From positions 6,839,737 through 6,903,736 of the forward strand of contig NZ_HF570108.1 of assembly GCF_000297395.2 (NCBI RefSeq): DNA of 64,000 nucleotides. The letters run 5' to 3'. Origin of the DNA: Micromonospora lupini str. Lupac 08 (GTDB lineage: Bacteria > Actinomycetota > Actinomycetes > Mycobacteriales > Micromonosporaceae). Below the pieces are notes generated by a model. The model did no database searches. It was given only the letters and a program-made list of their open reading frames with translations, and was not told the origin of the DNA. The position numbers and the translations under genes are program-made. Below, piece after piece: positions 1 to 8,591 of the stretch (its first letter is position 1; every line of letters begins with the position of its first letter).

Positions 1-2
1 GG

Positions 3-1103
3 CAGCACGCCGAGCCCAGGCCGACCGTCCCGGCCCACCCACCGGCCAAGCTCTCCAACCTGACCGAGATGTCGGCGCCGCGCCGGATGCGGATGTACCT
101 CGACGGCGTGGACGTCGCGCTGGCCCAGATCTCGGCGCTCACCCGGCACACCGGGTCGTTGCCGGACACGTCCGCCGCGCGGACCCGGCTGCCCGACCTC
201 GACCGGCTGCCCGACCTGGAACAGTCCGACACCCCCGACATCGAACCGCTGCTGCTCGCCCTCGACGACCTCAACGTGGACGTACTGCGCTGGGCGATGG
301 CCACCAACCTCCGGGTCGGGCTGGCCTACCGGCTGGGCCGGTCCCTGGCCGACACGGTCCGGCCCGGTGACGCCGCTCAACTGCTGCGGCGCTTCGACGG
401 CCGCCAGATCCAGCTCAGCAGGTGGCTGGACGAGTTGGCAAGTGTGCTGCCGCCGTACTCGGCAGCTGTGGTACGCCGCTCGCTGACCGCCTGGGCGGTC
501 GCCGTGGAACGGGCCGGCCGGGGCGATCCGACCGAACCCGAGCCGGCCGAACTGAGCCGCGAGCTGCGCAACCAGGGGGACCTCTGGCGCGGCGTACTGA
601 CCGGCGGCCTGCACCCGCGTGACCTGCTCGACGAGGAGGACTACGCGGTGGTCGCCCGGAACCTGATCATCCGGGACCGGCGGCTGGTGGCCCAGGCCGC
701 CCGGGGCATCTTCTGGCCGGTGCTGGTGCCCCTGCTGGTGGTGCTCTTCGCGGTCGTCGGGGTGAGCGCCGCCGCCGCGGCCGGCTCACCGACCACCCGG
801 GCCACCGTCGCCCTGCTCGGCTTCGGCGCCGGGCTGGCGGCCATCTGGCGTTCCGTCTCCGGCCCCGCGCTGGCGGTCGCGGGCGAGGTCAACCGGCCGC
901 TGCTCGACAGCGAACTCACCGCGCGGATGGCCCTGCGGCTGGACCGGCCGCTGGCCAACGCCCGCCGCGCGGCGGGGCTCCCTCCCCCGACCCGGCGCGC
1001 TCCACGGACCCGGCGCGCACCCCGGACCCGGCGTCAGCGTCCCGAGGAGCCGGGCGGCCCATCGAAATACGTTGCCCCGCTCTCCCGTGCCGACCTACCG
1101 TGA
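3..1103 (+). CDS. Membrane protein of unknown function, 5'-truncated by the window edge
   Basis: The frame is open to the left edge, so the true start probably lies outside the window; the first in-frame ATG is at 69. About 210 hydrophilic residues (many Leu, Asp and Arg, probably helical) are followed by two closely spaced membrane segments, starting around IFWPVLVPLLVVLFAVVG and the second containing ALLGFGAGLAAIW. A basic Arg/Pro-rich tail with three short TRRAPR-like repeats ends the protein. The shape (large cytosolic part, 2-TM hairpin near the C-terminus) suggests a membrane-anchored regulatory or effector protein. I do not recognise the family and give no function. Confidence 0.6.
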   Translation, partial: QHAEPRPTVPAHPPAKLSNLTEMSAPRRMRMYLDGVDVALAQISALTRHTGSLPDTSAARTRLPDLDRLPDLEQSDTPDIEPLLLALDDLNVDVLRWAMATNLRVGLAYRLGRSLADTVRPGDAAQLLRRFDGRQIQLSRWLDELASVLPPYSAAVVRRSLTAWAVAVERAGRGDPTEPEPAELSRELRNQGDLWRGVLTGGLHPRDLLDEEDYAVVARNLIIRDRRLVAQAARGIFWPVLVPLLVVLFAVVGVSAAAAAGSPTTRATVALLGFGAGLAAIWRSVSGPALAVAGEVNRPLLDSELTARMALRLDRPLANARRAAGLPPPTRRAPRTRRAPRTRRQRPEEPGGPSKYVAPLSRADLP

Positions 1104-1318
1104 TCACGCAAGGTCAACCACCGCCGCGGGAGCAGATCATGACGATGTCGCACGTCACCACCGTGCCGTCGTCGACGTTGCCCGGCGACGGTTGGCGAGC
1201 GGAAGGCCCCCGGGCGGGCCGGCCCGACTGACGCGTAACCGTACGCGCCGAGCCGCCCCGTCCGAATGCCGGACCGGGCGGCTCTTCGCTGTCCGGCACC
1301 AGTTGGAAAGGAGTCCCG

Positions 1319-1762
1319 GTGGACGCCGTCCTCGTCGTCAACGCCGACCTCGGCCCGTTGCACCGGGTCACCGTTCAGCATGCCGTCCGGATGCTCTGCC
1401 GCCGGGTGGCCGAGATCCACGAGGCGGAGCCCGACCAGGTGATCGGCGTCTTCCCGCTGCCCCGGGTGGTGCGACTGGTCCGCTACGTGGTCACCAGGTG
1501 GCGGTTCAACTCCGGGCCGGCCTGGTCCCGGGCCGGGGTGCTGCGCCGCGACGAGCGCTGCTGCGCGTACTGCGGGGGAGCCGCCTCGACGATCGACCAC
1601 ATCCTGCCGCGCTCGCGGGGCGGCCGGAACACCTGGCGAAACACCACAGCCGCCTGCTACGGCTGCAACCAGCGCAAGGGCGACCGCACACCGGCGGAGG
1701 CGGGCATGCCGCTCCGCCGGGAGCCGGTGAACCCGGGCTGGGCGTCGCTGGCCGGGCGGTGA
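1319..1762 (+). CDS. HNH endonuclease domain protein (147 aa)
   Basis: GTG start with a GGAAAGGAG ribosome binding site just upstream. The C-terminal half carries a full HNH nuclease fold: CAYC zinc knuckle, IDHILPRSRGG (the DH pair with the catalytic His), the asparagine in NTTAAC, and a closing CNQRKG knuckle. The N-terminal 60 residues (VNADLGPLHRVTVQHAVRML) match the McrA-like proteins common in actinobacteria. Such proteins cut or nick DNA with a divalent metal, but this group has no assigned cellular role. It stands alone, convergent with the kinase gene downstream. The family is clear; the biological role is unknown. Confidence 0.85.
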   Translation: MDAVLVVNADLGPLHRVTVQHAVRMLCRRVAEIHEAEPDQVIGVFPLPRVVRLVRYVVTRWRFNSGPAWSRAGVLRRDERCCAYCGGAASTIDHILPRSRGGRNTWRNTTAACYGCNQRKGDRTPAEAGMPLRREPVNPGWASLAGR

Positions 1763-1768
1763 CCGACC

Positions 1769-1825
1769 GGCCGGCGGGAACGGGGGGCCGCGTCGGGGTA
1801 CGCCCCGGCGCGGCACCCGCCGGCC
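1769..1825. terminator. Possible bidirectional hairpin between convergent genes
   Basis: GGCCGGCGGG at 1769-1778 is the reverse complement of CCCGCCGGCC at 1816-1825, with a GC-rich loop. It sits between the HNH gene (+) and the kinase gene (-), where a shared terminator is expected. There is no T tract and the loop is long, so this is weak. Confidence 0.3.
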
Positions 1826-1829
1826 CCGG

Positions 1830-3428
1830 TCAGTTGCCGCGTTCCTTGACGTTCGGCTTCGGGCGGCCGCCCGCGCAGTGCGTACGGATCTCGCTGCTGT
1901 GCTCGGCCGAGGCCAGCTCGACCTGAACCTGCTTCGCCGGACCCGGGTCGTAGGGTGCCGCCCGATAGCCCGGCGCGGGCGTCACCGTGAGCAGTTCGGC
2001 CGATCCGCCGAGGCAGCGGACGGTGACCGTCCCGCCCAGGGCCTGCACGGTGAGCACCTGAGGTTCGGTGGGCGTGGGAGTCGGCCTGGGCGCGGGCCGG
2101 GTCGACGCGGGCGTGGACCTTCCGCCCGTACCCGCCGATGGGCTGGTCCGGGGGGCGGCTGGAGTGGTCCGGGTCGACGGGCCGGCCGGCGGCTGGTCGA
2201 CTGACGGTTCGGGCTGTGCGACGGTCTCCGGCAGTCCCACAGTGGTGGTGCCACCCGTGCCGATGCCGGTTCGTGGGTGTGTCCCGTCGTGCTGCCGCGT
2301 GGCGTAGTCACCGAGCGACCCCGCCACCGCCACCGCGGCGATCACCGCGCCGCCGACCGCAAGCACCGCCCGGTGCCGACGCCGGGACCGCCGCCGCAGA
2401 GTGTCGGTCGGGTCGACTGTCACACCGGTGCCCGGCTCGGCCGCCTTGCTTGGGGGCGGGCGGTGCGGCACCGCCGCGACCTGCTGGCCCACCTCAGGCG
2501 CAGCAGCGCTCGCGTCGGGAAGCGGCTCACCCGCCTTGTCCGGGGCACCTGCGCCCGCCCCGACCGGATCGGCGGCGGCGCCCGCTGCGGGCGGCGCAGT
2601 GGCTGCGCCCGCTACGGCCGGCCCGGCGGCGGCGAACAGGATGCGGGCGGCCTCGGCGGCCGGGGGCCGGTCGGCGGGATCGCGGGCCAGGCACCAGCGA
2701 TAGAGCCGGTGGATCTCGGCCGGAACCCCGTCGATCTCGGGCAACGGGTCCGGCTCGACGTGGACGTGGGCGCGGAGCATCCCGGTCTGCGTCTCGGCGG
2801 CCCAGGGCAGCCGACCGGTGAGCGTCCGATGCAGGAGCAGGCCGAGGGCGTACACGTCGCAGGCCGGCAGCACCTCGCCGGCCGCCAGCCGCTCCGGGGC
2901 GAGGTAGGCCGGCGTGCCGAGCAGCCGCCCATCAAAGTCGATCTCCGAGTCGCCGACGACGGCCGCGATGCCGAAGTCGAGCACCTTCGCGCCGGTGGGG
3001 GTGAGCATCACGTTGCTCGGCTTCACGTCGCGGTGCACCAGTCCCTGGGCGTGCGCGGCTTCGAGCGCCGCCGCCACCTCCGCGCAGACCCGCAGCCCGG
3101 CCCGGGGCGGCAGCGGCCCGGCGGCCAGCCGCTGTTCGAGGGTGACGCCGTTGAGCAGTTCCAACACCACGAACGGAACCTGGACACCGTCGACAACAGA
3201 CTCACCGAAGTCGTAGACGCTCGTGACGTGCGGGTGCGACAACCGGGCTGCCACCTTGGCCTCGGCCCGGATCCGCTGTCGCGCGTTGGCGTCCGAGGCG
3301 ACGAGCACCTTCACCGCCACGTCCCGTTCCAGCACCTCGTCGTACGCCCGGTGGACCGCGGACATGCCGCCGCTGCCGAGGCGCTCCAGGAGCCGATAGC
3401 GGCCCGCAAGCAACCGATCACGCTGCAC
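1830..3428 (-). CDS. Membrane-anchored Ser/Thr protein kinase (PknB/Hanks type), 532 aa
   Basis: Cytosolic kinase domain at residues 5-265 with a glycine-rich loop (ERLGSGGMSAVHRAYD), the ATP-binding Lys in VAVKVLVA, the catalytic HRDVKPSN near residue 133, DFG near 151, and GTPAYLAPE. An Ala/Pro-rich linker, one membrane segment near residue 360, and an extracellular Pro/Thr-rich stalk follow. A final domain of about 70 residues contains two Cys (TVRCLGG, THCAGG), possibly a disulfide-linked sensor. It has no PASTA repeats. The GTG at 3428 is chosen because it places the kinase domain at once; the frame runs open further upstream without recognisable sequence. It phosphorylates Ser/Thr of unknown partner proteins. 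Confidence 0.9.
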   Translation of the reverse strand: MQRDRLLAGRYRLLERLGSGGMSAVHRAYDEVLERDVAVKVLVASDANARQRIRAEAKVAARLSHPHVTSVYDFGESVVDGVQVPFVVLELLNGVTLEQRLAAGPLPPRAGLRVCAEVAAALEAAHAQGLVHRDVKPSNVMLTPTGAKVLDFGIAAVVGDSEIDFDGRLLGTPAYLAPERLAAGEVLPACDVYALGLLLHRTLTGRLPWAAETQTGMLRAHVHVEPDPLPEIDGVPAEIHRLYRWCLARDPADRPPAAEAARILFAAAGPAVAGAATAPPAAGAAADPVGAGAGAPDKAGEPLPDASAAAPEVGQQVAAVPHRPPPSKAAEPGTGVTVDPTDTLRRRSRRRHRAVLAVGGAVIAAVAVAGSLGDYATRQHDGTHPRTGIGTGGTTTVGLPETVAQPEPSVDQPPAGPSTRTTPAAPRTSPSAGTGGRSTPASTRPAPRPTPTPTEPQVLTVQALGGTVTVRCLGGSAELLTVTPAPGYRAAPYDPGPAKQVQVELASAEHSSEIRTHCAGGRPKPNVKERGN

Positions 3429-3815
3429 GACCGACAGCCTGCCGTACCGTTCCGATCCGGCACCACCCGGGATCGAGGTTTCGCAATGGATGGAACCGCG
3501 GCGGTGGTTACCGTCCGGTCCGGTCCGGGTGGGCGTGCCCCCGCCTCTCGGTGGTCTGCCGATACCCGTCAATGGCTGCGCACCACGCACGCTCGGCCGT
3601 CGGTCGGGCCCTCCCGCCGCCCGGCAGGTGTCCACTGGGGGTGGTCGGGTGGGTGGATCGGTGGGTGGGTGGATCGGTGGCCGCCGGGTGGGCGGGCGGG
3701 TCGTCGGCGAAGCAGACACCCGGCACCGGCCGCGAGCAGCGACGCGCAGCGGTGCGCCGTTGTGCAGCGGTGCGCCGTCGTGCAGCGGTGTGCAGGGGCA
3801 CCAGCGGTGCGGCCA
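3429..3815. repeat. 387-bp intergenic region with short tandem repeats
   Basis: This lies upstream of the kinase and downstream of the enoyl-CoA hydratase. Around 3647-3683 a GTGGGTGGATCG unit is repeated. Around 3752-3794 there are three to four imperfect copies of a GTGCAGCGGTGCGCCGTC unit. I see no convincing gene here; the long frames crossing it are composition artefacts. The kinase promoter should lie near its right-hand start. Confidence 0.5.
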
Positions 3816-4583
3816 TCAACCGTCGATCGGCGGCCGCCAGGCGAAGCGGGGGGACCGGCGCTCCGCCATGGCCGCCACGCCCTCGCGGGCCTCGCCGCTG
3901 TCCGCCACCTTCCGATGCCACCAGGCGATCCGCGCCGGGCCGGCCCGGTCGTCGATGATCTCCTTGGCGGCGGTGACGCTCAGCGGCGAGCGCTGGGCGA
4001 TCGTGGCGGTGAGGTCGTCCACCCGCGCGGCGAGCCGGTCGCCGGGCAGCACCTCGTCGGCCAGCCCGATCCGCAGGGCGCGGTCGGCGTCGATCAGCTC
4101 GGCGGTGAACAGCAGGTGCTTCGCCGCCGACGGGCCGACCAGCCGGGCCAGCCGGCGGGTGGTCGGCGCCGGGTAGACCAGCCCGAGCCGGGCCGGGGGT
4201 ACGCCGAAGCGGGCATCCTCCGCGGCGATCCGCAGGTCACAGGCGACCGCGAGCTGAGCGCCGCCTCCGACGCAGGCGCCCCGGATCGCGGCGACTGTCG
4301 GCTTGGCGAAGCCGGCCAGCCGCTCCTCGGCGGCCACGGCGATGCTGGTGTCGCCGGCGTCCAGCAGCTCGGCCAGGTCGCCGAGGTCCGCGCCGGCGCA
4401 GAAGGCGTCACCCGCGCCGGTGAGCACCACGGCCCGTACGTCGGGGTCGGGCTCCAGCCGGTCGAGCAGCTCGGGGAGCTGACGCCACATGGCCGCCGTC
4501 ATCGCGTTGCGACGAGCCGGGTTGTGGATGACCACGGTCGCCACCGGCCCAGCCACCGCAACCGTCAACTCCGCACCCGCCAC
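3816..4583 (-). CDS. Enoyl-CoA hydratase/isomerase (crotonase family), about 255 aa
   Basis: Crotonase fold. The first oxyanion-hole segment is VVLTGAGDAFCAGADL and the second is AAIRGACVGGGAQLA. The PARLGLVYP segment corresponds to the region that carries the catalytic glutamate in hydratases. The usual Glu there is not obvious, so isomerase or hydrolase activity on an acyl-CoA is also possible. The GTG at 4583 follows a purine-rich GGATGGGG site; another GTG at 4607 adds eight residues. It is monocistronic, with a strong palindrome immediately upstream. The substrate cannot be predicted. Confidence 0.85.
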   Translation of the reverse strand: MAGAELTVAVAGPVATVVIHNPARRNAMTAAMWRQLPELLDRLEPDPDVRAVVLTGAGDAFCAGADLGDLAELLDAGDTSIAVAAEERLAGFAKPTVAAIRGACVGGGAQLAVACDLRIAAEDARFGVPPARLGLVYPAPTTRRLARLVGPSAAKHLLFTAELIDADRALRIGLADEVLPGDRLAARVDDLTATIAQRSPLSVTAAKEIIDDRAGPARIAWWHRKVADSGEAREGVAAMAERRSPRFAWRPPIDG

Positions 4584-4623
4584 AGACCCACCCCATCCTC
4601 GCCGCACGTGTCCGCCCGAACTG

Positions 4624-4670
4624 AATCTTGGACAGTGTCCGTCCGGAGATGACGGAAACTGTCCAAGATT
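4624..4670. repeat. 47-bp near-perfect palindrome
   Basis: The arms AATCTTGGACAGT (4624-4636) and ACTGTCCAAGATT (4658-4670) are perfect reverse complements. An inner pair TCCGTC (4638-4643) and GACGGA (4651-4656) extends the stem to about 19 bp with one mismatch and a 7-nt loop. It lies just upstream of the enoyl-CoA hydratase start and beyond the metalloprotease terminator. It could be an operator, a bidirectional terminator or a dispersed palindromic element; sequence alone does not decide. Confidence 0.7.
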
Positions 4671-4689
4671 GCCAGAAAGCCAACGGCAC

Positions 4690-4726
4690 GGGCCCGGCGG
4701 CCCACCGAAGGGGGGCCGCCGGGCCC
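4690..4726 (-). terminator. Terminator hairpin of the M4 metalloprotease gene
   Basis: GGGCCCGGCGGCCC (4690-4703) pairs perfectly with GGGCCGCCGGGCCC (4713-4726) around a 9-nt loop, directly downstream of the metalloprotease stop. There is no T tract, as is common in high-GC actinobacteria. Confidence 0.7.
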
Positions 4727-4744
4727 GGTTCTGATCAGGTCAGG

Positions 4745-7132
4745 TCAGGAGACGGTGACCGCGGTGTCGTCGACCACGAAGGACGTCTGCAACGAGGAGT
4801 CCTCGACGCCTGTGAACTTCAGGCTGACGGTCTGGCCGGCGTACCCGGCCAGGGAGAAGGACTTCTGGCTGTAGCCGGTGGCCTTGTTCAGGTTCGAGTA
4901 GGTCGCCAGCGTGGCCAGCACCGTCCCGCCCGAGTTCAGCACCTGCACGTTCAGCTTGTCGTACTGGACGGTGGTGGTGGTCTCGGCCGAGTCGATGTGC
5001 AGCCAGAAACTGACCGTGTACGACGAGCAGCCCGCCGGGAGGGCCACCGACTGGGCGAGCGTGTCGGTGTGGCTGCTGCCGTACCCGTTCAGCCACGCCT
5101 TGTACGACCCGCCGTGAGCCGCCTGGCCGCTGTCGGTCGTGATCACGCCGGAGCTGGCCGTCCAGCCGGTCGCGCCGGACTCGAAGCCCGGGTTGGCCAG
5201 CTTCTGCCCCGGAGCGGTGCAGCCGCCCCCGGTGCCGTTCACGGTCAACGTGTAGGTGGCGCTGCGGGTGACCGAGCCCGCACCGTTCACGGTGACCGAG
5301 TAGGTGCCGGGCGGGGTGCTCGCCGAGGTGCTGATGGTGAGGGTGGACGAGCCGCCCGAGGTCACCGAGGCGGGGCTGAACGCGGCGCTCGCCCCGCTGG
5401 GCAGGCCGGACGCGGAGAACGTCACGGTCTGCGCCGTACCGCTGGTGGTGGCTGTCGAGACGGTGGTGGAGGCCGCGCTTCCCGGGTTCACCGAGCCGGC
5501 GGTCGGCGACAGCGACACGGAGAAGTCGTTGCCGGTGGAGCAGGTTGCGTCGTTGCCGGCCACGTTGACGGCCGTCCAGGCGGCCTGCACGGCCTTGTAC
5601 TCGGTGGAGCAGCTGCCGTACAGGTCGGTTGCCGCCCGCAGGCTGTAGGCGCGGGCGGTGTTCGCCGGGTTGCTGGTGTTGACGTACGACGTGTTGGAGG
5701 TGAAGTAGACGTCGAGCGCCCGGTACCAGATCTTCTCGGCCTTGCTCCGGCCGATGCCGGTCACCGCCGGGGCGGAACCGCAGACCGGCGAGGTGCCGTA
5801 CGAGGTGGCGCCGGTGCCCTCGGCGAGGTTGAAGAAGAAGTGGTTGGCGACGCCGGAGGAGTAGTGCACGTCCTTGTTCTTGGTGCTGGTGGACCAGCAG
5901 CTGTCGGACGAGCCGTCCAGCGACGGGTTGTACATGTAGCGCAGCGGAGTGCCGTTGCCGTTGATGTTGATCTTCTCGCCGACCTGGTAGTCACCCGGGT
6001 CGCTCGGCGCGGCGGCGTAGAACTCCATCATGTTGCCGAAGATGTCGCTGGTGCCCTCGTTGAGGCCGCCGGATTCGCCGGAGTAGACCAGGCCGGCCAG
6101 CGCCTCGGTGACACCGTGGCTCATCTCGTGCCCGGCCACGTCCAGCGAGACGAGGGGGCGGGAGTTGCCGGAGCCGTCACCGTAGGTCATCTGGGCGCCG
6201 TCCCAGAATGCGTTGACGTAGTTGTTGCCGTAGTGCACCCGGCTCGGGACGCCGTTGCCGTTTCCGAAGATGCCGTTGCGACCGTGCACGTTCTTGAAGT
6301 AGTCGAACGTCTTCGCCGCGCCGAAGTGGGCGTCCACGCCGGCGGACTGCCGGTTCGAGTTGGCGCCGGTGCCCCACGCGTTGTCGGCGTCGGTGAAGGT
6401 GGTGCAGGTCGACGTGCCGTTGTTCATGTCGCAGGTACGGCCGCTGCCGTGCGACGGGTCGATCATCTGGTAGGTGCTGCCGGAGAGCGTCGTGTCGATG
6501 CTTACCGTGCCGGTGTAGATGCCCTGGCCGCTCCCGACCACCGACTCGATCTCGTCGAACGACCCGACGGTCGCGCCGGAGGTGGCGTCGGTGATCACGT
6601 GCAGCCGCGACGGCGTCTGCCCGTCGGGCTGCCAGCCACTGACCACCGTTTCCCAGGCCAGCCGGCCCTTGCCGGAGCTGGCGTCGACGAACAGCTCCGG
6701 GGCACCCACGGCCTCGGCCCTGCCGGTGAATCGGGCGCTGGCGGCCTTCTTCGCCGCGCCCGCGGTGACCTTGGCCGTGGTGGCGAGGGTCAGCGGTGCG
6801 GCGAGTCCGACCGAACTGCCGGCGTAGGTGCCGTTCGACGCGGTGTGGATGACGAAGTCACCGCCGTACACCCGGAGCCCCTGGTAGGTGCGGGTGTAGC
6901 GGGTGTGCGCCGCGCCGGAGGCGTCCACCTTGGTGCTGCGCACCTGGTAGGACTCTGCGCTCGAACCCTGGACGGCGCCGGGGTTCGTTCGCAGGACGGT
7001 CGCCGCTCGGGCCGCGGCGGAGGTGTCCGGCGCGGGAGCGGTGGGTGGGGCGGCCTGCGCCGCGGTGGCGACGCAGGTCAGCAGGCCGCTGGTGAGCAGC
7101 GCTGCGCTGACGGCCGCGAGGGGTCGTTTCAC
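4745..7132 (-). CDS. Secreted M4 (thermolysin-like) metalloprotease, 795 aa
   Basis: Starts at a GTG preceded by AGGAGG. Sec signal peptide (KRPLAAVSAALLTSGLLT ... AQAAPP), an FTP/PepSY-type propeptide to about residue 220, then the M4 catalytic domain. The zinc motif HEMSH is near residue 335 and the third ligand, in GGLNEGTSD, near 357. After the M4 C-terminal lobe come a bacterial Ig-like domain (about 570-650, ending TYSVTVNGAG ... YTLTV) and a C-terminal beta-sandwich from CTAPGQKLANPGFESG, probably a carbohydrate- or substrate-binding module. It digests extracellular protein, autoactivates by cleaving its propeptide, and is expected to be zinc- and calcium-dependent. Transcribed alone, divergent from a small lipoprotein gene. 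Confidence 0.95.
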   Translation of the reverse strand: MKRPLAAVSAALLTSGLLTCVATAAQAAPPTAPAPDTSAAARAATVLRTNPGAVQGSSAESYQVRSTKVDASGAAHTRYTRTYQGLRVYGGDFVIHTASNGTYAGSSVGLAAPLTLATTAKVTAGAAKKAASARFTGRAEAVGAPELFVDASSGKGRLAWETVVSGWQPDGQTPSRLHVITDATSGATVGSFDEIESVVGSGQGIYTGTVSIDTTLSGSTYQMIDPSHGSGRTCDMNNGTSTCTTFTDADNAWGTGANSNRQSAGVDAHFGAAKTFDYFKNVHGRNGIFGNGNGVPSRVHYGNNYVNAFWDGAQMTYGDGSGNSRPLVSLDVAGHEMSHGVTEALAGLVYSGESGGLNEGTSDIFGNMMEFYAAAPSDPGDYQVGEKININGNGTPLRYMYNPSLDGSSDSCWSTSTKNKDVHYSSGVANHFFFNLAEGTGATSYGTSPVCGSAPAVTGIGRSKAEKIWYRALDVYFTSNTSYVNTSNPANTARAYSLRAATDLYGSCSTEYKAVQAAWTAVNVAGNDATCSTGNDFSVSLSPTAGSVNPGSAASTTVSTATTSGTAQTVTFSASGLPSGASAAFSPASVTSGGSSTLTISTSASTPPGTYSVTVNGAGSVTRSATYTLTVNGTGGGCTAPGQKLANPGFESGATGWTASSGVITTDSGQAAHGGSYKAWLNGYGSSHTDTLAQSVALPAGCSSYTVSFWLHIDSAETTTTVQYDKLNVQVLNSGGTVLATLATYSNLNKATGYSQKSFSLAGYAGQTVSLKFTGVEDSSLQTSFVVDDTAVTVS

Positions 7133-7300
7133 GTGCCCTCCTGAAAGGAGAAAGAGTGTGACGGGGGTAGTCACGCATGTAGATATAGCGATGTGTTGAG
7201 GAAAAGAGAAGGCTTGGACCGCTCCCAGACATTGAGACTGGCCGAACGGATGAGGGCCTTGACAAGGGAACCAACGCTGGCAACGACACGTCCGACGGAC

Positions 7301-7858
7301 ATGAGACCCGCCTCGACGACCGGCGTCACGATCGCGCTCCTGGCCGCCCTCCTGGCCGGCTGCACCAGCACCGACCGGGCCGGAACCCCCGCGAACCAAC
7401 CATCGGCCACCGGCACCCCGCCGCCGGCGACCGCGACCCCTCCGATCGCCCCGACGTCGAGCGGCACCGCATCGAGCGGCACCGGCCCGGTCGTGCCCGG
7501 GGCCCCGGACGCGGCGGCCGGGCGGGTGACGCTGTTCCGCTCCGGCGGTTTCGCCGGACGCGGCGACAACGTCACAGTCGAACCGGACGGCCAGTGGACG
7601 GTGGTGGACCGGGCCGGCGGCCGGCGTACCGGAAAACTCGACGCCGCCGACCTCGGCCGGCTCCGCGGACTGGCGGCCGACCGGCGGCTGGCGACCGAGG
7701 CCCGCCGCACGGCCGCCACGACGAGCTGCGCGGACGCGTTCAGCTACCGCCTGACCGTCGGCGTCGTCGAGACCGGGTACGTCGACTGCCCCGCCGACCC
7801 CGCGCCGCCGCCGGCCACCCGTGCGCTCGTCGAGCTGCTGCTGCGGGTAACCGGCTGA
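7301..7858 (+). CDS. Small secreted lipoprotein, 185 aa
   Basis: The ATG at 7301 gives a typical lipoprotein signal peptide with lipobox LLAGC, followed by a Pro/Thr/Ala-rich linker. The compact C-terminal domain of about 110 residues contains VTLFRSGGFAGRGDNVTVEP, a run on a query and DGQWTVVD, and two Cys (TTSCADAFSY, YVDCPADP) that could form a disulfide. The pattern resembles small protealysin-inhibitor-like beta domains found beside secreted proteases, but that is only a suggestion. It is divergent from the M4 protease across a 168-bp promoter region, so co-regulation or inhibition of the protease is conceivable. In-frame starts further upstream lack a better signal sequence. Confidence 0.65.
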   Translation: MRPASTTGVTIALLAALLAGCTSTDRAGTPANQPSATGTPPPATATPPIAPTSSGTASSGTGPVVPGAPDAAAGRVTLFRSGGFAGRGDNVTVEPDGQWTVVDRAGGRRTGKLDAADLGRLRGLAADRRLATEARRTAATTSCADAFSYRLTVGVVETGYVDCPADPAPPPATRALVELLLRVTG

Positions 7859-7870
7859 CCGGCCGGCAGC

Positions 7871-8521
7871 TCAGACCAGGTAGTCCGGAGGCAGGCCGGT
7901 GCCGCGCAACTCCGCCGGCAGGTGCGCGACGTCGTTGACGGCGATCAGGTTCGGCGGGCCGGCCGGACCGTACCTGATCACCGTCAACCCCGCGTTGTGG
8001 TGGTTCGACCCCAACCACCGCCGCTCCGGCGCGTCGAGGGCCTGCCGGACCAGCCAGGCGATCAGGAAGGTGTGCGTCACCACCAGCTCACGAACCGGCT
8101 CGCCCCCGGCCGCTCCCCCGTCGTCGGCCACCGGACCGGCGAAGCGCCGCACCGCCGCCGCCGTCACTCGCGGCCCGTCGGCCCGCTCGGCCGTCGAGAA
8201 TCCGGCCAGGAACTCGGCGTACGCCGGCGGCAGGCCGGCCGGGTCCGTGTCGTGGGGGAGGTGGTCACCGGCCAACTCCGTGGCGTACACCGGAACGCCG
8301 GGCAGTGCCGCCGCGACCACCTCGGCGGTCTGCGCGGCCCTGCGCAGCGGCCCGTGGTGCACGGCGGCGAACGGCCGGCCCCGCAGGCGCTCGGCGAGCA
8401 GCGCGGCCTGCCGCCGGCCGCGCTCGGACAGGCCGGTATCCGGCTCGGCCGAGCCCGTGTCGGCGTGCCCGGTGAGGTCCTGCTCACCGTGTCGGGTCAG
8501 GTACAGCAGCCGCGTACGCAT
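7871..8521 (-). CDS. Histidine phosphatase family protein (phosphoglycerate mutase-like), 216 aa
   Basis: Begins MRTRLLYLTRHGEQD; RHG is the phospho-accepting histidine motif of the superfamily. LSERGRRQAALLAERL, the HHGPLRRAAQTAEV segment and the late VVTHTFLIAWLVR (second catalytic His) complete the active site. Start 8521 is supported by GAGG eight bases upstream; an ATG nine bases further out is less good. The substrate is unknown, as this superfamily includes mutases, sugar-phosphate phosphatases and others. Probably a cytosolic phosphatase. Confidence 0.88.
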   Translation of the reverse strand: MRTRLLYLTRHGEQDLTGHADTGSAEPDTGLSERGRRQAALLAERLRGRPFAAVHHGPLRRAAQTAEVVAAALPGVPVYATELAGDHLPHDTDPAGLPPAYAEFLAGFSTAERADGPRVTAAAVRRFAGPVADDGGAAGGEPVRELVVTHTFLIAWLVRQALDAPERRWLGSNHHNAGLTVIRYGPAGPPNLIAVNDVAHLPAELRGTGLPPDYLV

Positions 8522-8542
8522 GCCGTACACCTCAACACACCG

Positions 8543-8570
8543 GAGGGCGCGGGGTCAGCCCCGCGCCCTC
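8543..8570 (-). terminator. Terminator hairpin downstream of the VOC gene
   Basis: GAGGGCGCGGGG (8543-8554) and CCCCGCGCCCTC (8559-8570) form a perfect 12-bp stem with a TCAG tetraloop, directly after the stop of the VOC gene on the minus strand. Confidence 0.75.
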
Positions 8571-8591
8571 GGAGTCAGTGCTGGGCTCGCG

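Noticed and set aside
2277..4652. 791-codon open frame on the plus strand across the kinase gene and the enoyl-CoA hydratase gene
   Set aside because: It is antisense to two clear genes, has no family motif, and runs through high-GC codon shadow.
4628..7144. 838-codon open frame antisense to the metalloprotease
   Set aside because: Composition-driven open frame opposite a clear M4 protease; no recognisable domain.
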